Assembly: GCA_905178155.1 (NCBI GenBank) | Contig: CAJINV010000005.1 | Coordinates: forward strand, 4,384,918 to 4,448,917 | Length of the DNA stretch: 64,000 bases | Reading direction: 5' to 3' | From: Amoebophrya sp. A120 | Lineage: Eukaryota > Sar > Dinophyceae > Syndiniales > Amoebophryaceae | In this document: positions 54,395-64,000 of the stretch, in pieces | Position numbering within the stretch: the first letter of the stretch is position 1 | How the letters are laid out: each line of letters begins with the position of its first letter | The notes under the pieces: model-generated | Databases searched by the model: none | Told to the model about the DNA's origin: nothing | What the model saw: the letters and a program-made list of their open reading frames with translations, nothing else | Made by a program: the position numbers and the translations under genes

Positions 54395-54952
54395 GGAAGT
54401 TCAGGCTTTTCAATAAGCCCTTTTTTTGCCGCGAACACGAAGGATTTTGAATCTGTGTAAAATGACTCGGCTCATTTCTCGCATGAAGCGGAAGCGATGC
54501 GAAGAAGGTCACAGACAGATGATTTTATCCCTTTTTGTCAGGAGGGACCACAAAGAAATAGACTCGGCAGTGTAGTTGGACGAAGCAATTTTCTTGGATT
54601 CAGACCCCAGGATGAGCCGGGGCGTTGCCACGGAGGCTACATGTTTACATGGAGGAAACATGGTGTTCCGCGGTATGATTTTTTTTGACAGCAAGAGCGA
54701 TGTTTGATGGTGTTCTGTTGCTGGCGTTCTCTTTTGGTGTGGCTGTTTTCACCGCAGCTCCGTTTTGTCTTGTTGTGGCAGTTTCAATCAAATTGCCAAA
54801 GCCTTTTTTCATCACGACCAACATACGTCTAAACAATCACCACTGGAACTATAGTCGCAGCTGTGGTGTCAGAAGTAGCTGCAAGTTTACTTCTAAAAGT
54901 TTCGGCACTCCTCGTCGAACATACAGGAGATAGTGAGAACAGTTGTACTACT
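54395..54952. other. Intergenic spacer
   Basis: 558 bp, with no supported feature. Confidence 0.5.
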
Positions 54953-56266
54953 ATGGCGCTCCACAACAAGAATAAGATGCGGTTCGAATTCGTGTACCGA
55001 GGCGCGAGCTCTGTTCTGGACCTGGACACGACAGAGTTCGTGATGGCGGCGACGTGTAACGCCGAGACGGACGCGGTATCAAATGTAAAAATGTCTGGGT
55101 CTGGAAGAGTGCAAGAGTTGTGATGCAGGTTTTCCGGGACACACGAGGTCTGGAATGCGAGACCCAGCATGACAGATTCTTTGAGGTCTCTACCATGCCT
55201 TTCCTGCATGAGAAACTCCCCCGCAATACTTGGTCAAAAGCGGACAGCTTTTGGCACTCACGCAACACAGATTTTTGCATCATTCAGATTTAGGATGACA
55301 AGTTCTAATCTTCCAGACCCAGACACTTTTGCATTTGATACGCGGCCACGGTCGACGACTTGGTGGCCTGTTTGGATGAGGAGCTGGAAAAGGGGTTCCA
55401 GCTGAAATCCACATATCAACCGCAAATATGTCTGGGTCTGGAAGGTTGGAACTTGTGACGCTAACTTTGGACTCTAAAAGAATCTCTATTGCATGACCAG
55501 CAAGAGGAGTCTAGTTTGTGCTACGCGGGGAGGCATTTGTCATGCGGCGTAGGCACCATCAGGAAGCCCTCTAAAAATCTGTGATGCTAGGTTGTGCATT
55601 ACAGACATCCTGGGTCATGCAAAATATGCTGAGAAACCCGGCAACATTCCAGACCCAGACATTTCTGCATTTGATACCACACGGCTGACCACCAACAAAG
55701 ATACGTCCGACGAGCGCATCTGGTTGGGTTTTTTCCCGGTGGCGGATCTGCTCGCTGCGGGTGGTCCGGTATTTGTGGATGTGGAGCAGGTTGCGCCCGG
55801 TAGTGGAGCTGCTGCGACCGGCTTTCCACGGTCGGCGGCGGCGCGTGCAACCCTGAATGAGGGTCGTGCGCCGCAGAACTGTCTTGACACCACGCCGGCG
55901 TCTTCCAAGCAAGTCCAGGCAGGAATGAACAACGATCAAGAAGGAAACGCCGAAGATCATCCGCGTGGAAAGAACAACTACAACACCGAGGTGAATGGCG
56001 ACAAGAAACCGGCGCTGCCGACTTTTCTGCAGGAAATGGGAAAGCAAATGGCCGAAACGGTGCTGAAGCAGCAAAATGTTAAGGAAACTGTGCTGCCGCA
56101 CTTACAAGACCTGGCGACGGGGGACCCCAGCAAGCTGCAGAACATGCTCGAGAATCACCCCATGCTGTCGCACCTGCGTGGCCAGCTGTCCGACCCGGAC
56201 AAACTCCAAAAAATGCAGCAGCGCATGCAGGAACGGCTGCAAAGCCTGCAGGGCTCTGGGGCGTGA
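54953..56266 (+). CDS. Protein of unknown function with STI1-like C-terminal helices, 258 residues
   Basis: Three exons (54953-55076, 55346-55413, 55682-56266) separated by elements A7 and A8. The N-terminal part mixes strands and helices (MRFEFVYRGASSVLDLDTTEF, RIWLGFFPVADLLAAGG). The C-terminus (about 180-258) is helical: MAETVLKQQNVKETVLPHLQDL, then NMLENHPMLSHLRGQLSDPDKLQKMQQRMQERLQ. NP/HPML..L..QLSDP..L is reminiscent of STI1/heat-shock chaperonin-binding repeats or of chlorophyll-free Tic40/ubiquilin-type helices. I cannot name the protein. All three exons share one frame once the elements are removed, and the 68-nt exon lies between the two. Confidence 0.65.
55077..55340. mobile_element. 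Introner-like element A7 (family A, inverted)
   Basis: 264 bp between CGCGG repeats (55072-55076, 55341-55345). Its interior contains CTTTTGGCACTCACGCAACA, the reverse complement of the A3/A6 interior, as in A4. Confidence 0.93.
55414..55676. mobile_element. Introner-like element A8 (family A)
   Basis: 263 bp between CCACA repeats (55409-55413, 55677-55681). Its interior aligns with A6 in the forward direction (shared GCTACGCGG and GGCATTTGTCATGCGG), so A7 and A8 lie in opposite directions 68 nt of exon apart. Confidence 0.93.
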
Positions 56267-57111
56267 AGGGTTCGATAGAAAGACTCTTTTTATATCCTGC
56301 GAGCGGGCTGAGCACGTGACGATGTGGCGAATATGCAAACTCATGTTACTGACGTCACAAACTGGTGCGTAAAGTGGTTTATATTTTCGAGTTTTTCACA
56401 CAAAAAGAAAAAATAGGGTACGGCTGATGAAAAAGAAAAGCAACCAAATGCATCTGAAGGCAGAAGAGCCACGACTTGCTTCTTGAGCGTACTCTACAAT
56501 GTAGGATATCTCCAGCTGTGAGTTGTCATTGCCATTTGAGTGAGCGATGCGGGAAATAACAGAGCGATGCGCGAGAAGATATTTAGACGATCGGAGGGAG
56601 AAAAATGAGAGCGATCGAGTGAGCGTGGTGCAAGAGCCCGGTGCAAAATAATCGTCAGAGAGCGAGTTTTTTGGAAATAAAAATGTTTTTCGAAACGGTT
56701 TTCACTTCGTGCGTCATTTTGCAATGGCTGTGACTGATCTCTGGAGGAGTCGGTTGCTGCATATGCTATTTTTGAGTCTATCTCAGCTTTTTTCTTTCTC
56801 CGCCAAAGGGCACACTGCCAACATCATCATCAGCTTTTTTCTTTCCGATCAAGCAACAGGAACGAAGATCTCCATGGATCAATTTTGCGCCCATTTATTT
56901 GGGTTTTTTTGGAACTTTATTACTCCCCATGAGTTCATTCCCCTTGCCTCCGGCGATCATTTTTTGTGCTATTTTTCTTGAGGCACTATTTCATTGGATT
57001 TTTGTCTCCACTTTCACACACTGACTCTTACAATTTGTGATTTTGCCGACCCCGCCCCTTTTCTTTTTCCCCAATTGAATATCCGTTCGCGGATTTTTGA
57101 GGGACTATAAA
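56267..57111. other. Intergenic spacer
   Basis: 845 bp, T-rich before the next start. The frame at 56709-56981 is composition-driven and not supported. Confidence 0.5.
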
Positions 57112-60100
57112 ATGAGATCATCGACCTCGTCGCTTTCAACGCGGTCAACCGCCTCCTCGTCCGCTCGGGGAGCTGGAGGCACTAGTCGTATCAATAACTT
57201 TTTTGACGGGGATCGCGATCATCGTGTTGAAACGGCTGACGCAAGATCCGACGGTGGGCTACACCTATCGGGGTCGAAATCCTCTTCCACAACATACCAG
57301 ACTCGCACAGCTGATGTACAACTTTGCAAGACATACACGGGGAATGATCATAGTACAAGAACCGGGTCGCCGTCGCTCACGCTTCTGGATATTGACGACG
57401 AGGAAATAGCGCAGCTGCAGCGCGACATTTTTTTCGGGAACGCAAGCAACGAAGCCCGGCCTCAGATTCGGCACCGTCTAAGCAGCGGCCATGCAGGCGC
57501 CCGAAAAACCGACCAGGAGGGGTACCGCACAGCGGGCAAGAAGGTTTATTCCGGAACCAGTCCGACGTCTCCGCTTAGCTCGAGTCCAACATCTCCCACG
57601 ACCGCGACGACCGCGCCGAAGAGCTCTGGGGTCAGCGCGTCAACAAGTGCTGATCAAGAATGTTGGTTACTGGCGGAGCTTGTCGATGCCTCCGAGCACG
57701 CTTACTCTAATTCCAAATACACAGCACAGGAACTGGAAGTCATGCGTGGGCATATTCGACAGCAGCTCGCAAAGGACAGTGACGAGGACGAGGACTTGTG
57801 GAACTACGGTGCTTCCTCTGAGGCTGATACTAGTGCCGCTCTCTCGCGTGTGAAGCGGAAAAATGCACTGCTGATGCGAAAGAAAAAGGCACTGCGCTTC
57901 CGCTGCCTCTGCATCCTCGCCTACACCGGGTTTTTGTCGTTCCGCTGCGATCCCGTGTTCTCGCGGGAGATCACGGAGAGCACCTGGAAATTGCTTCTGA
58001 TCACGGTGGAGTTGGCGAATGGCATCTTTTTCCTGTTGGACACACTGGTGGTGCGTCGGCTAATCTGGATGACATCACATCAAAACGATTTTTTGGTGGC
58101 GCACCAAGCAGGACGAGGTCGTATGTTTAATACAACTGCGCTGCCCGAGCCGAAACCGAATTCGGTTTTATTTCCTTGGATCTCCTGGCCGGAAGTCGTG
58201 GAAGTCTTGCTCCTCTTGGGCGCCACGCTGACGCAGTTGTTTTACCTCTTCGTTGCCACGCCCGCGACCAGCACGCGGAGCGACGCGTTTTTCCTCCAAG
58301 TGCTCGCTTTGCTGTGGCTCGTCCGCGTGCGCATCCCGATCCAGGCACTGTTTTTCCAGAAGACCCAGGAGCAGAAGGAACTGCTGGCGTTTCGCGACTT
58401 TCTCAAGACGCTAACGGGCGGCCAAGGGGACGGGCAATCGAATAGGAACAAAGGTAGCCCTCGCCCGAGAACAAGGACGTTGAAAAGTACGAGCACCTCC
58501 AAAGGACGAGGGCCGTCCTCGTTGGCGACGCGAGTTTCCTTGACGAAGATATTTTCCACGATTGTGTGGAGTTTTCTTCTGTTCGGCATTCTGTCGTACG
58601 TGCTGGCGCTCTACGTGGCCATGGAGTACAAGCAAAACTACGAGGCATTCCAGCAGTACAGCAAGATGTCGGGGTGGAACTCAACGAAGCGGTTTGGCAC
58701 GACGACGCGCAGCTTCGTGCAGTTGACGCGCGTGGCCTTCATGGATACCCGCGTTCTGCACGACGTGGTCCGGCACGCCCTGGGCTGCTACCCGTCCTTG
58801 GGGTACATCTTTCTGTTCCACTTTTTTCTCTGCGGGTTCGGTCTGTTGAATGTCATCCGAGCGTCCGTCGTCAGTTACGCCGGCGTAAAGACCGCCGTCG
58901 AGGAATTGGAAATGCGAAGCAGCCAGTTCGGAAACAAGCCCACCGACGCTAACAGCGGACACTTGCAGAAACTGGCCGAAATTTACGATGTTTTCAAGTT
59001 TGTCGCGGAGAAGAAGCTAACGCGGTTTGCGCTCCATTCAAGTGGTGGCACTTCTCTGGATGTGGACATGATCATTGACAGCAGTAGTTCATCTGAGGAA
59101 CACCACTCGCTCTCGTCTTCAGCCTACGAAGCCCGTATAAGAAGTCGGAACAAACAGACGGAGGCTGCCCGGCGACTCAGACACAGCAGTAGCAGTCGCG
59201 TGCTTCAGGCCTCGCGGATAGTTACGTCGTCTGCAGGTCGTGGCCCGGGCGCCTTTGCTCGGAGTAGATCCTCTCCTATCGGAGTGAAGGAAGTGGCAAC
59301 TACTACGTCCTCTGGAGCAGCAGGAGCGTTCCAGGTCGCTGCGAGGTTAGCGGCAATTCCAGAGGAAGCGCGTCGGGAGTACGAGAAAGGTGCTGCTCGG
59401 TGCATCGGTGTGCGGAATGTCGTATCGAAAGGAAAAATCCTCCCTCCCCATATCAAAACGGAATTTCTGATGCTGGATTTGCGTACACAAATCAGGTTTG
59501 TATTGCAGAGAGGCACTGCGGCCAGATCCCCAGGCTAGGTAGGGGCGTACGGGTCTAGTTGTTCAGCATGGCAAGCGGCTCACTTTTAGGCCCAACAGCA
59601 TGACAAAGCGCTTCCATAATGAAGCGGAAGCTTCTGCCATCGTCTTCTCGCAGAGGGGGGATTTTTCCTTTTGATATGTCGTTCCCATGCCACCAGACGT
59701 GAAAATTCAGATATGGCTTGCTCAGATGTTACAATCTCAAACGTTACAATAGAATCTGAAATTTGTGTTGCATGAACAGCATGAATACCAAAGAGAGACT
59801 TGGGCTTTTCGCAATACAAATTTCGGCAGATCTCCATGCGGTTTGGAGTTCCGAAACTTGTCATGCGCGCTCCTGTGGGAGTAGGCCAGATGTTGTGCAT
59901 TTTGCAACACAAATTCTAGATTCTGTTGTAACGTTTGAGATTGTAACACCTGAGCAGGTTATATCAAAATCGCTTTCATTCTACCATCGGAGATGCCCCC
60001 TCTTGTGCGCGTCCCCGCGCGCAGCTGTTTGTGCGAAGAAAGGAGTTTGTCAGCTTCTTGATCTCTCAAAGACTCTTGCCCATGGAGGAGAATTTCGTTG

Positions 60101-60945
60101 ACCCGAATCGAAGTAAGGTCGATGAAGATACGTTAATTCTGCTGAATGCGCTGACCGCTGGTTTGGTCGATGTGGCCGAAAACGGATTAGTACGACAAGT
60201 GCATGGAAGAAAAAGTTCGATTGCAAAGCGGCGCGAAAACCCACAGCAAAGTGAAAATGGTTCTTATCGATCCATGTTTTACAACAGCCGGGCGCAACAA
60301 CAGGAGGAACAGAGTTGCTGCCACGTCCTGTTCCCCAGACTTTGTCAGCTGATGGAAGACGAACTCAGGGCGGAGCTGGGAGAAACAAGCGAGCACGGCG
60401 GGCCGTTGTGTGTACAACACGTGTTCGCAGACGTGGACGAGCTTTTTGGCGCTTTGCACAAGATGCTGCTAGCCGCAGATGGGACAAACCTGGGCCGAGC
60501 AGCGGCGCACACTGCAACGAGTGCCACCTCCGTGATAGCCAAGGCGGCCAGCAGCAAGGACATGAGCATTCTGTGCAAGGGTTTCCATGCGGCGGCGCAC
60601 ACCAAGCTGGAAACGGAGCTCAGTGCGGAGCTGCAGCAATTTCAGGAGTATTTGAATAAGATCGAGTTGCTAGCCGCCCGTGTTAGCCACGGGGCGAACC
60701 GCATGTTTTCCGCGGACGGGCGAAAGCGCAAGCTCCCGTTTTGCATCGACCAGAAGCAGGGAGTCGAGAAGCTGCTGCGCGAGTCGAGGCCTAACGGAAG
60801 TGCCGACACAGGACGTAGTAAGAGCGGTGCTACGAAAAAGCTCTCGGCCTCGGCCGGCGCAAACAGTCCGAGCAGGCGTGCAGCGGCGAGGGAGATGAAT
60901 TTGATTTCAAGTTGGAAACTTCCTAGGTTTCCAGAGGCCTGGTGA
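57112..60945 (+). CDS. Ion-channel-like multi-pass membrane protein, 1,105 residues
   Basis: Exons 57112-59422, 59682-59711 and 59969-60945, the middle one only 30 nt between elements C4 and H1. The N-terminal 250 residues are Ser/Thr-rich and polar. Hydrophobic segments follow: FRCLCILAYTGFLSF, LLLITVELANGIFFLLDTLVV, VVEVLLLLGATLTQLFYLF, AFFLQVLALLWLVRVRIPIQALFF (Arg every few residues, S4-like), IVWSFLLFGILSYVLALYVAM and IFLFHFFLCGFGLLNVIRA. This is the order of a six-span cation channel, with RSFVQLTRVAF in a pore-loop position; no clear selectivity signature is seen. The C-terminal 300 residues are cytosolic and helical. The join at H1 needs one base less than the 5-bp rule predicts. Confidence 0.65.
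59423..59676. mobile_element. Introner-like element C4 (family C, internally deleted)
   Basis: 254 bp between TGTCG repeats (59418-59422, 59677-59681). It is close to C1 over most of its length (shared AGGCACTGCGGCCAGATCCC) but lacks about 68 bp before the right end. Confidence 0.92.
59712..59964. mobile_element. Introner-like element H1 (family H)
   Basis: 253 bp. The left repeat is TCAGA (59707-59711); the right copy reads TCAA (59965-59968), as if its G were lost. The long inverted ends carry repeated GTTACA words (GTTACAATCTCAAACGTTAC). It is the only element here with an imperfect target repeat. Confidence 0.88.
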
Positions 60946-62424
60946 GACCGTTGAACGTGAAAAGTTTTCCGTTGCATCTTCATCAAATGCGGAACCCGAT
61001 GCTGACAAGTCTCCGAAGATGCGTTAGTACAGAGAAGAACAACATGCGAGTATAGTATATCACTTCAAGGATTTTTTGCACGTAAAAGATGGAAGTAAGA
61101 TGAAAAATTTACTGGTAAGCTTTCACTTGAAATAATAATGATACGACTTTATTCCCTTTTGCATGCAGCACAGAATTCGTAACGTTTTGCTTATTGTACA
61201 ATTTCTGACGCTTCCGTACATACACTTTTATAACGATACACATTGGCGTACGATTGTTTCTCCTTGTACGAAGATGGTAGATTATAATTTTGTCGCTTCT
61301 GGTGTTCAGGAAAAAGTCGGTTTGTCACATGCGGTGCTGCCACTGGCCGTGGATAGAGTTGCAATAATGGCGTTTCTCGGTTCTTAACTTATATCACAGG
61401 AAAAAAGTGTTACAGTTACACATTGTCATGCAAGACTGGCAACAGAGACAACCTTTCTCATGCAGGAAATGCTTCGGAGCTTCGTTTCCTTCCTGTTTTC
61501 CCTTGTGATCTTCGCATTACAAGTTTTCTCTACCACACAGAGAAAATTTGTGATGCAGAAACTCCAACAGGTGTGTAACTGTAACACTTTTTTCTCGGGA
61601 TAACTTATTGCCTTCAATTAATGATACGAGTCGTCTGTCTCTGTACATCGTGCAAAGAAAAAAATTTAAGAAAAGCTGACGTCGGTCGTGCGATTCATTC
61701 GTTCGAGTATCAAATATCGGCCTAGCGCTTCGTTTCCGATGATTTTCAACGATTCTACGCTTTTTCGGTGCCCGTGCCTCCCTCGTACTGCGGAAAAAAA
61801 GACGTGTTTTCGTTACTAGCATTAAACGAGCTGAAAACTTTCACTGCGGTGCGGAGACGCGCAGGACTGGTGCTCGAAATCACTTGCGGAATTTCCATCG
61901 ATCGCGGAGGCGATGGAGGTGCACACACAACCAAGCGGTCGCGGTGAGGACTACGCCAAGGACGGACAAGTCTGGCGGTTTGGCGACACTGCTGAACGAC
62001 ACGGAGCGACCGAGTTTGTGCCGCGCGAGCACATATCGCATGACAATCAAGGGCGACGCCTCATAGTCATCTCCAGCGCTGCTCCCTAATCCGAGCCTAC
62101 TAGTCCATAGAGCAAAAGAATGACTATTAGAACTTCATCGTAGTTGTAGGAGCCTACCTATCGGCTTCATCACTTCTTCCAGGACCCCCCAGTTTGGATA
62201 GATCAATCGTATTAATTTCTACCGAGCTGATTAAAATGCGGTTTTTTTCTACTTGTTCCTCGAGTTTCAGTTTCGACGACGATTACAACTGCATCATGCC
62301 GCCCTCCATGTCCCTTCTAAAATAATGCGGTGAATATTTTTCTTCATTTTCTAATTTCTATTTCTATCTTTACAACTGGAATCATCTAAAAGAACAACCA
62401 AGTCCTGCAATTATTATCACAAAA
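60946..62424. other. Long spacer holding element I1
   Basis: 1,479 bp without a recognised gene. A frame at 61163-61387 ends just before element I1 but is AT-rich and lacks motifs. The rest (61608-62424) shows nothing supported. Confidence 0.45.
61392..61602. mobile_element. Introner-like element I1 (family I), outside any recognised gene
   Basis: 211 bp between ACTTA repeats (61387-61391, 61603-61607). The inverted ends start TATCACAGGAAAAAAGTGTT and close with AACACTTTTTTCTCGGGATA. Its interior has the usual TTGTCATGC-type words. Confidence 0.88.
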
Positions 62425-64000
62425 ATGTCGTGTGAGTGTAGCTCGGCGTTTCTGCTGGGGTTCCCCGAACCCGTGGTGGAGAGCGATCGGCAGATTTTGT
62501 TTGCCGTGTACCTGCTGATGCTTTCGACGTTCATGTACGGCTTCTCTTATTGGCTGGTGGAGGCGACGGCGGTCATCAAGCTGACGGACGAATTTGGGGG
62601 GAACGCCGAAGACTTCGGGTGGCTCCAGGCGGTGTTTGGCGTGACGCAGATTATCGCCTCCCTGGTGTTTATCGTATAGAAAAAACTGTTTCCCTGTAAA
62701 CAAGATTTTGCAAGTTTTGCATTACAAGTTTGCTACACATTACAAAGAAAACTTGCCATGCGAGGATCCTAAGGGAAAACACCGCGAAAAATCACTTGTC
62801 TTGCATGTGTAGCAAGACAAACACTTCAGTGATGCATTTTCTGCATCACAAGTTCACAGTGAAACAGTTTTTTCTTGCGATAGTGTTCGGGCACCTGGTG
62901 GACCGGATCGGGCCGAAGATCATCCTGATCGTGGCTTTCACGTTTGGCAACGCGAGTTTCAACCTTGCCTTTGTGCTGGCGCAGAACATGATCGGGCTGT
63001 ATGTGGCCCGCATCCCGGGGCTGTTCATGTCGGCCATGCTGGTCACGTCCGCGATGATCGCGAAAATCCACGCCCAGGCCTGCCTGAACTACAAGGCGGC
63101 GAACAAAATCCGCGCCCTGCGCCGGGGAGAGGACCCCGAGGACGAGCAGCTGACGGTGATTGACGCCATGCGGAGTGTCGTCGTCGCGCTGTCTCGCGTC
63201 TACATCATGTACAACCTGGGCCGCGTGGTGGGCGCGTTTCTCGGCGGCTACGTGACGGAGAAGGCCGGCGTGCGCACGCCTTTCTGGATCGGGTTCGGGC
63301 TTTCGATCGCCATGGCGATTATTCTGCTCGCGTTTCTCCCGACGGTCTCGGAACTGCAGGAAGGTTCCCAAACGGAGATCGTCGCGCTCGGGCGGAAAAG
63401 TGCGGAGCAGATGTCCGCGGAGACGCAGGGCGCGCTCGCAGTGCCTCCGTTGGCCGGAGGAGGGCTAGGCGCCGTCGAGCGGTCGCGCTCGCCCGTCGTG
63501 CAGCGCACGCAGTCCATCGAGGGGGTGGTACGGCAGCACTCGGGGCACGCCAGTGTCGTGGCGACCACGGGACTCGGAGGTGCCACGACGACCCGAAGTA
63601 CCCCCCGCCGGGACCACGAGGAAACCGACTTGCTGGAGCGTTCTGCGGAGGAGCAGGCGGGCGTGCAGACAGAGCAGGAGCAGCCGCAGAGCTTCTACGA
63701 GCTGTTTCTCACGAATCCGGTGCTGCGTGGCATCTTCCTGGTGGAGCTGGCGTTTTCCTTCGGGAAGCTGATGTTTTTTACCAGTCAGCAGAACATCACG
63801 GACAAGGTGCTGGGCTTCAAGTCGAGCGAACAGGGGGTGTTCATCGCTGCAAACGCCGCCGCAGTCATCGTCGCCAATGCGATCTTGCTCTACCCGTTCA
63901 CGCTCTGTTTCAGTAACGACAAGTGGATCTTTCTCCTCAACGCATCGCTGGCGCTGGGTTTGTTCGTCTTTTACGGCGAGGTGCAGACTATAGCGGAGCA
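62425..64000 (+). CDS. Major facilitator superfamily transporter (5' part, runs off window)
   Basis: Exon 1 (62425-62669) and exon 2 (62888 to beyond 64000) flank element J1. Hydrophobic segments appear in pairs as in the MFS: VYLLMLSTFMYGFSYWL, WLQAVFGVTQIIASLVFG, IILIVAFTFGNASFNLAFVLA, MIGLYVARIPGLFMSAMLV, YIMYNLGRVVGAFLGGYV and FWIGFGLSIAMAIILLAFLP. The loop GHLVDRIGPKI after span 2 is the G-x-L-x-D-R-x-G motif A of the family and is created only by removing J1. A long hydrophilic loop (about 63360-63690) separates the two six-span halves, then FLTNPVLRGIFLVELAFSFGK begins the second. The substrate cannot be told. The start ATG is preceded by A-rich sequence. Confidence 0.87.
62670..62882. 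mobile_element. Introner-like element J1 (family J)
   Basis: 213 bp between GTGTT repeats (62665-62669, 62883-62887). The inverted ends start TATCGTATAGAAAAAACTGT. It is inserted within MFS motif A. Confidence 0.92.

Noticed and set aside
1236-62882. Recurrent TTTGTCATGC words as a CRISPR-like or satellite repeat
   Set aside because: They occur only within the inverted-repeat elements, irregularly spaced and in both directions, not as a direct-repeat array.
1-64000. tRNA, rRNA and spliced-leader genes
   Set aside because: None could be recognised by eye. A covariance-model scan would be needed to exclude small RNA genes in spacers.

Overview
The window is nuclear DNA of a protist. I recognise 24 genes, and all lie on the + strand. 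Most are split by spliceosomal introns whose donors almost all begin GTA. Coding sequence is GC-rich; the 0.4-1.5 kb spacers are AT/T-rich. One-way gene order, a dinoflagellate-style cold-shock-like RNA-binding protein, a CCCH zinc-finger protein and, above all, a dense load of intron-forming inverted-repeat elements point to an alveolate. A syndinean dinoflagellate of the Amoebophrya type, for which invasive intronic elements have been described, is the best guess. This assignment is inference, because no rRNA or spliced-leader sequence is present to confirm it.

Layout. 1-9.5 kb: end of an NPPY methyltransferase-like gene, an R-SNARE, a cytidylyltransferase-like enzyme, an OTU deubiquitinase, a cold-shock-like protein and a small membrane protein. 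10-18 kb: a 1,469-residue three-module glycosyltransferase and a 240-residue unknown. 19-25.5 kb: the ribosome-assembly GTPase NOG1 and a PG-rich (SHIPPO/STPGR) repeat protein. 26-34 kb: a secreted-type orphan, a PAN/apple-like secreted protein and an EF-hand-like protein. 35-49.5 kb: a WDR75-like processome subunit, a membrane J-protein, an unknown, the CCCH protein, mitochondrial bL17 and a tandem dimeric-barrel protein. 50-64 kb: a multi-pass membrane protein, an FkbM-type methyltransferase, an unknown, a channel-like protein and the start of an MFS transporter.

The main result is a set of 23 introner-like elements of 150-322 bp, about 6 kb in total. Of these, 22 lie inside reading frames and one lies in non-coding DNA. 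All end in inverted repeats and all but one begin TAT; every one ends ATA. Each is flanked by a 5-bp direct repeat (22 perfect, one with a lost base). Removing the element plus one repeat copy restores the frame, and at NOG1 and the nucleotidyltransferase HxGH motif it restores conserved sequence. They fall into about ten families (A to J). None shows GT-AG at the required junctions, and families A and B occur in both orientations while still acting as introns. Exon coordinates given here keep the left 5-bp repeat as exon.

The genes are mostly unrelated housekeeping functions. NOG1, WDR75 and bL17 all concern ribosome production, but nothing suggests operon-like control.
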